NCBI RefSeq assembly: GCF_900769625.1
Contig: NZ_CAAGHK010000013.1
Coordinates: forward strand, 1-64,000
Origin: an uncultured Clostridium sp.
Lineage (GTDB): Bacteria > Bacillota > Clostridia > Clostridiales > Clostridiaceae
Direction: 5' to 3'
DNA length: 64,000 nucleotides
Shown here: positions 58,810 through 64,000 of the stretch, piece after piece
How positions within the stretch are numbered: the first letter of the stretch is position 1
How the letters are laid out: each line of letters begins with the position of its first letter
Program-made: the position numbers and the translations under genes
Notes under the pieces: model-generated
What the model was told of the DNA's origin: nothing
Seen by the model: only the letters and a program-made list of their open reading frames with translations
Database searches by the model: none

Positions 58810-60816
58810 GTGGGGTATAGATTAGATAAATATCAGAAGGATTCAGTTGAGACAAATGACAGGAATGCATTGATAGTAGCAGCTCCTGGGTCAGGCAAGA
58901 CCACAGTTATAATCAACAGAGTAAATTATCTTGTTAACAGTATGCATGTTGCAAACAAGAATATTATAATAATTACATTTACTAAAGCCGCGGCTATAAA
59001 TATGAAAAAAAGATATGAGAGTGCATTTAATACAGATGTATCACCTTTTTTTGGCACATTTCATGGGTTGTTTTATAAGATGCTTTTAAGAAGCGGAAAA
59101 GAGATAGATATAATTGATGGCGGAGTAGTACATAAGATAGTAAGTGGAATATTAAATAAGTATTTTGATGAAGTAAATGATGATAAGGTAAAGGAAGCAA
59201 TAAATAATATTTCTCTTTTTAAGACATCAAGACAGTCATTATCAGAATTTAAGCCATCAATATCAAGAGAAATATTTGAAGAGGCTTATAATACTTATGA
59301 GCATTATAAGGAAGAAAATAATAAATGGGACTTTGATGATCTTGCAATAAAGACTCTTGAAATGCTTCAAAATGACAGAAAACTTTTTGAAGGCTACAAA
59401 AGGCTTTTTAAGTATATACTTGTAGATGAATTTCAGGACTGTGATGAAATGCAGATAGATTTTTTAAAGCTTATAAATGAAAATAGTGATAATTCATTAT
59501 TTGCTGTCGGAGATGAAGATCAGTGTATCTATTCCTTTAGAGGATCTAAGCCTGAATATATGGTTAGTTTTGATAGAATGTTTGAGAATGGAAGGAAACA
59601 TTATTTATCAATTAATTATAGAAGCAGGAAAAATATAGTTGAAAAATCAAAAGAAGTAATAAAGTTTAATAAGGATAGAAACAATAAAGAAATTAAATGG
59701 AATAAAGAAGAGGATGGAATTATAAAATGGTTTAATTCATATAATGAAAAACATCAAGGAGAAGCTGTTGCAGATTTTATTAAAGAAAATAAGAAAAATA
59801 ATATTCCATATGAGGATAATGCTGTGCTTTATAGAACTAATATGGAATCAATGAGTATTATTGATGTATTTACAAAGAGAAAAATTCCATTTACCCTTAT
59901 AGATAGAGAATATAACTTTTTTGAAAATTTTATATGTAAGGATATAATTGCATATTTAAAATTAGCAGTAAATAAATTTGATAAAGAGAGTTTTCTGCAG
60001 ATAATAAATAAGCCATTTAGATATGTAAGTAAGGCAAATCTTGGTTATGTAAGAACTTATTCAAAGGAAGAATCACCATTTGATATTCTTATAGAAAAAC
60101 AGGATACACCACCTTTTCAGAAGAAAAAATTAGACGAGTTGAAAAAAGATATTAATTATTTAAATAAAATATCTTTATCGTCTGCCATATCATATATAAT
60201 AATGGATCTTGGATATATAGACCATCTGCGTGATTATTCAAAGAGAATTAACCAGAGTTGCGAAGATTTAGAAGATATAATAGAAGAATTTAAACTGGCT
60301 TCAGAGGGATATAAAACTATATTTGAGTTTCTTACACATATAGAAGAAGTAAAAGAAAGTATTGATGAAAGCAAGAAAAAGAAAGACAGAGAAGGTGTGA
60401 TTTTAAGTACAGTACATGGCGTAAAGGGAATGGAGTTTAAAAATGTATATATAATAAATGCATGCGAAGATACAATGCCACATTCATCTAGTAAGGAAAA
60501 TAATCTTGAAGAAGAAAGAAGATTATTTTATGTAGGTATAACCCGTGCAATAGATAACTTATATTTATTCTCGCCAAGAAACAGAAGGGGTCAGTTCAAA
60601 GATATATCAAGATTTATTGTAGAGGGTGGATTTAACAGACTGCCGCCAGAAACTTATGGCTATAAAGTTGGAAGTGAAATGATTCATAAGACTTATGGAA
60701 AAGGTGAAATCATTGAGCTTGATGGTGACAGGGCTAAGATAAAATTTAGCGATAATGTGGAAAGAAGCTTTTCTTTGAAAGTTCTTGTTGATAATAATCT
60801 GTTGAGAATGTCTTGA
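58810..60816 (+). CDS. UvrD/PcrA-type superfamily 1 DNA helicase
   Basis: 3'-5' helicase with all SF1 motifs: Walker A IVAAPGSGKTTVIINR, Ia TFTKAAAINM, II ILVDEFQDCDEMQ, III AVGDEDQCIYSFRG, V STVHGVKGMEFKNVYI and VI FYVGITRAIDNL. The C-terminal 45 residues (MIHKTYGKGEIIELDGDRA) resemble the Tudor-like RNA polymerase-binding domain of PcrA. At 668 residues it is shorter than main PcrA and may be a second UvrD-like enzyme. I prefer the GTG at 58810, 9 nt after AAAGGA; the ATG at 58801 is too close. Confidence 0.88.
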   Translation: MGYRLDKYQKDSVETNDRNALIVAAPGSGKTTVIINRVNYLVNSMHVANKNIIIITFTKAAAINMKKRYESAFNTDVSPFFGTFHGLFYKMLLRSGKEIDIIDGGVVHKIVSGILNKYFDEVNDDKVKEAINNISLFKTSRQSLSEFKPSISREIFEEAYNTYEHYKEENNKWDFDDLAIKTLEMLQNDRKLFEGYKRLFKYILVDEFQDCDEMQIDFLKLINENSDNSLFAVGDEDQCIYSFRGSKPEYMVSFDRMFENGRKHYLSINYRSRKNIVEKSKEVIKFNKDRNNKEIKWNKEEDGIIKWFNSYNEKHQGEAVADFIKENKKNNIPYEDNAVLYRTNMESMSIIDVFTKRKIPFTLIDREYNFFENFICKDIIAYLKLAVNKFDKESFLQIINKPFRYVSKANLGYVRTYSKEESPFDILIEKQDTPPFQKKKLDELKKDINYLNKISLSSAISYIIMDLGYIDHLRDYSKRINQSCEDLEDIIEEFKLASEGYKTIFEFLTHIEEVKESIDESKKKKDREGVILSTVHGVKGMEFKNVYIINACEDTMPHSSSKENNLEEERRLFYVGITRAIDNLYLFSPRNRRGQFKDISRFIVEGGFNRLPPETYGYKVGSEMIHKTYGKGEIIELDGDRAKIKFSDNVERSFSLKVLVDNNLLRMS

Positions 60817-61229
60817 GTAAATAATTATTAATATAGTAACCTTGCTTTAGAGTGAAGTTTTTTGTATATAAAATTATCATAAATTATTAACTATTTTATA
60901 AATTAAAGGATAGCAGATTCAATCCAATTAATAAAAATCTGTTTCCGGGCAGATATATTTAAAGGGATTTCTGCTATTTTTATATAGTATATTTATTAAT
61001 AACAGATAAATATATTATAAAATATCTAGGACAAAAAGTATAATAATGTAAAAATAATGGGGTGTTATTAACAAAATGATAATGTTTATACTCAAAGTAC
61101 AAAAAAATAAAGCAACATAAGGGAAAAAATTAATAGACTTATAAAAAAAATAAAATCTATTTTTATAAGTATTCTTATATGCTAAAATGTGAACATGATT
61201 TAAAAGAGCAAAAGAGGAAGGTATTTAAT
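60817..61229. other. Intergenic region with branched hairpin structure
   Basis: Contains the structured segment 60910-60981 and an 11-bp hairpin (ACTTATAAAAA with its complement, about 61137-61170) upstream of the secreted protein gene. No gene seen. Confidence 0.5.
60910..60981 (+). terminator. Branched hairpin, probable helicase terminator
   Basis: ATAGCAGA (60910-60917) pairs with TCTGCTAT (60970-60977), extended by AATCC/GGATT. An inner stem ATCTG/CAGAT has a GC-rich loop. TTTTTAT follows the outer stem. Confidence 0.55.
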
Positions 61230-62927
61230 ATGAAATTCAATAAGTTAATGTCAATATTAACAATGACGATAGTAGCAGGCAGCATTACGCCAGCATCTGC
61301 AGCTGTAAAACTTGAAGCTTTAGAAGGAAATATAGTGAATGCAAAAGCTTTTATGGGCGGAAAATATGTTTTTGAAGGTTACAAGACAGAAGGTCAAGAT
61401 AATGGAATTTATTATTTTGATGGACAAGAGGATGTTATAATTGAAGATGCGGATAGTATGGGAGTTAAATATGGAATGAACTATATTAACTTCCAGGAGG
61501 ATGAGATTCTTTTTAATTTAGCAACTGGGAAAGCTGAAGAAGATGATGAAGAAACTAAATTAGTTATGATGGAAAATAAATTTAAATCATCAGTTATGAA
61601 AAAAGCTGATAGATATGAAGATACTCAGAATCTTATTAGAAAAGGTAAAATTGTACACGATACATTTAGTGGAGTATGGTATGAGTATTTAGTAGCTGAA
61701 AATGAAGATGGAAGCGGAAAATCATATACAGTTTATTTAAGTGACACAGGTAAATACATAGATGTATCAGAAACATTAAATATGACTTATTACAAAGAAG
61801 ATGGAGAAAAGCTTACTTTTGATACTTATGATGATTTTGAAAAAATAAAAGATGAAGAAAATTTAAACATTGTATTTGAGAAAGCATTATTGTTAGATCA
61901 AGAGAATATTTATAAATTACTTCTAGTTAGAGATGGAAACAAAGCAGATAATGAACCTAGCGAAGCTAATGTAGATCAATATCTAGGAGCAGTTTTAGCA
62001 CAATTTAAGAAAGAAATTAAAGAGGGTGTAATTACTCCTTATATTCAGAAAATAAGTATGGAACAGGGAGATAAAGAAGATGGTGCTTATATTCCTAAAC
62101 GTGTAATAACATGTGAGGCATATGATTTTGATGTAATTGACTTCCTTATTGATAATATAGCAGGCAAGAATACTGCAAGGGTATCTGGAAATAATCTATT
62201 TACAATTGAATTAAATGATGATAAAGATGAAATAACAATGAAAAAATATGTTATGAAAAAGATAAAGGACAAGAAAAGTGTTGAAGGAAAGACATTAGAT
62301 AAAAGAGTTCTTGAGCTTGATGATGATTTCGATTATGTAGAAAATGAAGATATTCAGGATTATGATGTAGATGTACTTGGGAATCTATGGATTTTAAATA
62401 AAGGTAAAGTGCAGAAACTTGAAAATGGAAAGTTAGAAACAAAGTATACAGTAGATAGAAGTATGGATAATATATCCGTATTTCTTGACAACAGTCTAAT
62501 AGTATGGAATACTGAAAATGAAATCTATTCAACAGTGTCTCCAGCGCCAGCTGCAGAAGAGTCAGATAAAGAAGTTGAAACTCCTGAACCAGATACAGAA
62601 TTTAAAGATGAAGTTCAATCTATATCAGGATGGATTAAGAATGCAGATGGAACTTGGAGCTTTAAAAAGGAAGATGGAAATCTTGCTATAGGCTGGTTAA
62701 AAGATAATAACACATGGTATTATTTAAATGGACAAGGTGTTATGCAGACAGGGTGGATAAAAGATGGAAGCACATGGTACTATTTAAATGGATCTGGAGC
62801 AATGCAGACAGGATGGCTGAAAGATACAAATGGAAAATGGTATTATCTATATAATAGTGGAGCTATGGCGTATAGTACTGTTATTGATGGGTACAAATTA
62901 GATGCCAGCGGAGCATGGATAAATTAA
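61230..62927 (+). CDS. Secreted protein with cell-wall-binding repeats
   Basis: A 565-residue protein with a Sec signal peptide (MKFNKLMSILTMTIVAGS, cleavage after ASA, about residue 25). The long middle part (about 30-440) has no recognised domain; it is acidic, with many EDDEE runs. A Pro/Glu linker (PAPAAEESDKEVETPEPD) leads to four choline-binding-type repeats (GWIKDGSTWYYLNGSGAMQT and variants) at the C-terminus. These bind the cell wall, so the protein is surface-attached. ATG 61230 has GAGGAAGG upstream; the ATG at 61179 would extend the signal without reason. Confidence 0.85.
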   Translation: MKFNKLMSILTMTIVAGSITPASAAVKLEALEGNIVNAKAFMGGKYVFEGYKTEGQDNGIYYFDGQEDVIIEDADSMGVKYGMNYINFQEDEILFNLATGKAEEDDEETKLVMMENKFKSSVMKKADRYEDTQNLIRKGKIVHDTFSGVWYEYLVAENEDGSGKSYTVYLSDTGKYIDVSETLNMTYYKEDGEKLTFDTYDDFEKIKDEENLNIVFEKALLLDQENIYKLLLVRDGNKADNEPSEANVDQYLGAVLAQFKKEIKEGVITPYIQKISMEQGDKEDGAYIPKRVITCEAYDFDVIDFLIDNIAGKNTARVSGNNLFTIELNDDKDEITMKKYVMKKIKDKKSVEGKTLDKRVLELDDDFDYVENEDIQDYDVDVLGNLWILNKGKVQKLENGKLETKYTVDRSMDNISVFLDNSLIVWNTENEIYSTVSPAPAAEESDKEVETPEPDTEFKDEVQSISGWIKNADGTWSFKKEDGNLAIGWLKDNNTWYYLNGQGVMQTGWIKDGSTWYYLNGSGAMQTGWLKDTNGKWYYLYNSGAMAYSTVIDGYKLDASGAWIN

Positions 62928-62950
62928 AATAGAAAATTAAAAATTACAGC

Positions 62951-62998
62951 TGCTTTAGGTGATTTTATATTAATTATCATCTAGAGCAGTTTTTTTAT
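62951..62998 (+). terminator. Terminator of cell-wall protein gene
   Basis: CTGCTTTAGGTGAT pairs with ATCATCTAGAGCAG (a few mismatches), followed by T7. Confidence 0.8.
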
Positions 62999-63187
62999 AA
63001 TTATTTTAGATATTCAAAATATAAATTTATATGTAATTTAAAAAAATAGGCAGAGGATTTGTAACATATGGTGATAAAATAGGTAAGCTGAGTTGTATAG
63101 ATTACTTTATTATTGTATGAAGTTAGCGAATATTATATAATTTAAATTAGATTTATTATGGAAATTAGCAATAAAGGTTGTGTATAA

Positions 63188-64000
63188 ATGGAATTAAAAG
63201 GATTTAATCAAAAAGATATAATTTTTTCGTTAGATATAGGGACAAGGTCTATAATTGGTACAGTAGGTATAATCAAGGATAAAAAATTTCAGGTAGTATG
63301 TGAAAAATATATGGAGCATGAAGAAAGAGCAATGGTTGATGGTCAGATTCATGACATTACATTGGTTGCTTCGGTAGTACAGAAAGTAAAAAGTGCTATA
63401 GAAGAGGAAGTTGGAATAGTATTAAATGAAGTCTCAATTGCAGCAGCAGGAAGATTTTTACGAACTGTTGATTCAAAGGCTGAAATTGAAATTAATGAGG
63501 AAGATGAAATAGATAAGGAAATTGTAAGAAGTCTTGAATTAAGTGCAGTAAAAAATGCTGAAGATGAAATAAATTCAACAACAGAAGGTAAATTATATTG
63601 TGTTGGTTATTCTGTAAAGAGTTTTTATCTTAATGGTTTTTTAATATCGAATCTTATAGGTCATAAAGGTGAAAAGATAGGTGCAGATGTTATTGCAACA
63701 TTTCTTCCAAGGTCAGTTGTAGACTCGTTATATTCAGTAATGAATAAAGTAAATCTTAAAGTGTCAAACCTTACATTAGAACCTATTGCTGCAATGGAAG
63801 CAGCAATACCTAAAAATTTAAGATTATTAAACATTGCTTTAGTAGATATCGGAGCTGGTACATCGGATATAGCAATAAGTTCAAAAGAAAGTATTTCAGC
63901 ATATGGAATGGTTCCAATGGCTGGTGATGAAATTACAGAAATAATAGTCCAGGAATATCTTGTTGATTTTAATACAGCAGAAAGAATCAAGAAGGAGCTT
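63188..64000 (+). CDS. FtsA-like actin-fold ATPase, partial (3' end outside window)
   Basis: 271 codons open to the window end. The start IIFSLDIGTRSIIGTVGII is the phosphate-1 motif of the actin/Hsp70/FtsA fold. The middle has SIAAAGRFLRTVD, a 1C-like subdomain as in FtsA, and LVDIGAGTSDIAISS is the phosphate-2 motif. Clostridia carry long FtsA-like proteins of this kind besides true ftsA; PilM is a further option. No ftsZ or pil gene is visible to decide. The ATG at 63188 has a weak AAAGG site 10 nt upstream. Confidence 0.82.
   Translation, partial: MELKGFNQKDIIFSLDIGTRSIIGTVGIIKDKKFQVVCEKYMEHEERAMVDGQIHDITLVASVVQKVKSAIEEEVGIVLNEVSIAAAGRFLRTVDSKAEIEINEEDEIDKEIVRSLELSAVKNAEDEINSTTEGKLYCVGYSVKSFYLNGFLISNLIGHKGEKIGADVIATFLPRSVVDSLYSVMNKVNLKVSNLTLEPIAAMEAAIPKNLRLLNIALVDIGAGTSDIAISSKESISAYGMVPMAGDEITEIIVQEYLVDFNTAERIKKEL

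Overview
The window looks like chromosomal DNA of a low-GC, spore-forming Clostridium of the sensu stricto group. The evidence is very AT-rich intergenic DNA, strong GGAGG-type ribosome binding sites, clostridial gene orders (hemA-hemC-cobA/hemD-hemB-hemL, hisZGDCBHAFI, tig-clpP-clpX-lonB-lonA-engB) and small cysteine-rich proteins. No phage, plasmid replication genes, rRNA or CRISPR array is visible. Calls rest on reading the sequence and on family knowledge; no database search was run.

Layout. 1-2460: twelve minus-strand tRNA genes in three groups (Gly x5, Arg x3, Leu, Lys, Gln, His) with a decayed IS200-type transposase between them. The array lies between the tail of one IS630-type element (1-93) and a nearly complete second copy in the same orientation (2802-3963). 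4102-6102: metA, a DUF1294 membrane protein and an UppS-family prenyltransferase. 6584-6803: a small frameshifted gene. 7045-13788: tetrapyrrole operon running from glutamyl-tRNA to uroporphyrinogen III and precorrin-2/sirohydrochlorin, with no protohaem genes. 14068-18268: orphan PotD lipoprotein, two uncharacterised proteins and a membrane-anchored esterase. 18474-21276: thrC, thrB and an ACT-domain protein. 21598-25651: a DUF3800-like protein with a RelA/SpoT-type alarmone synthetase, an HD-GYP protein and a beta-hydroxyacid dehydrogenase. 25950-28937: msrA and the nifS-thiI pair. 29379-37156: histidine operon. 37346-41995: a 1065-residue GGDEF protein and a DegT-type aminotransferase. 42599-52194: a small Cys-rich protein, a membrane protein, trigger factor, ClpP, ClpX, LonB, LonA and EngB. 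52421-53975: three low-complexity Cys/Gly/Asn-rich proteins, probably spore-associated. 53976-56939: a structured RNA locus, an exported protein, PerR and two small proteins. 56990-62927: pncB, a UvrD/PcrA-type helicase and a secreted protein with cell-wall-binding repeats. 63188-64000: the start of an FtsA-like ATPase, cut by the window end.

How the parts fit. Most of the window is housekeeping: siroheme/corrinoid precursors, Thr and His synthesis, 4-thiouridine formation, proteostasis and NAD salvage. Three kinds of signal are not ordinary. (1) The DUF3800-like/alarmone synthetase pair sits behind a promoter whose -35 is overlapped by a perfect LacI/CcpA-type operator (21485-21498). (2) Candidate structured RNAs occur at 54030-54260 (with an 88-nt partial duplicate at 56519-56606) and on the minus strand at 42180-42316. 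(3) A dispersed repeat family (about 50-220 bp, AATTGA-rich ends, central GATGAAATC-type hairpin) fills several intergenic gaps, including gaps inside the his operon.
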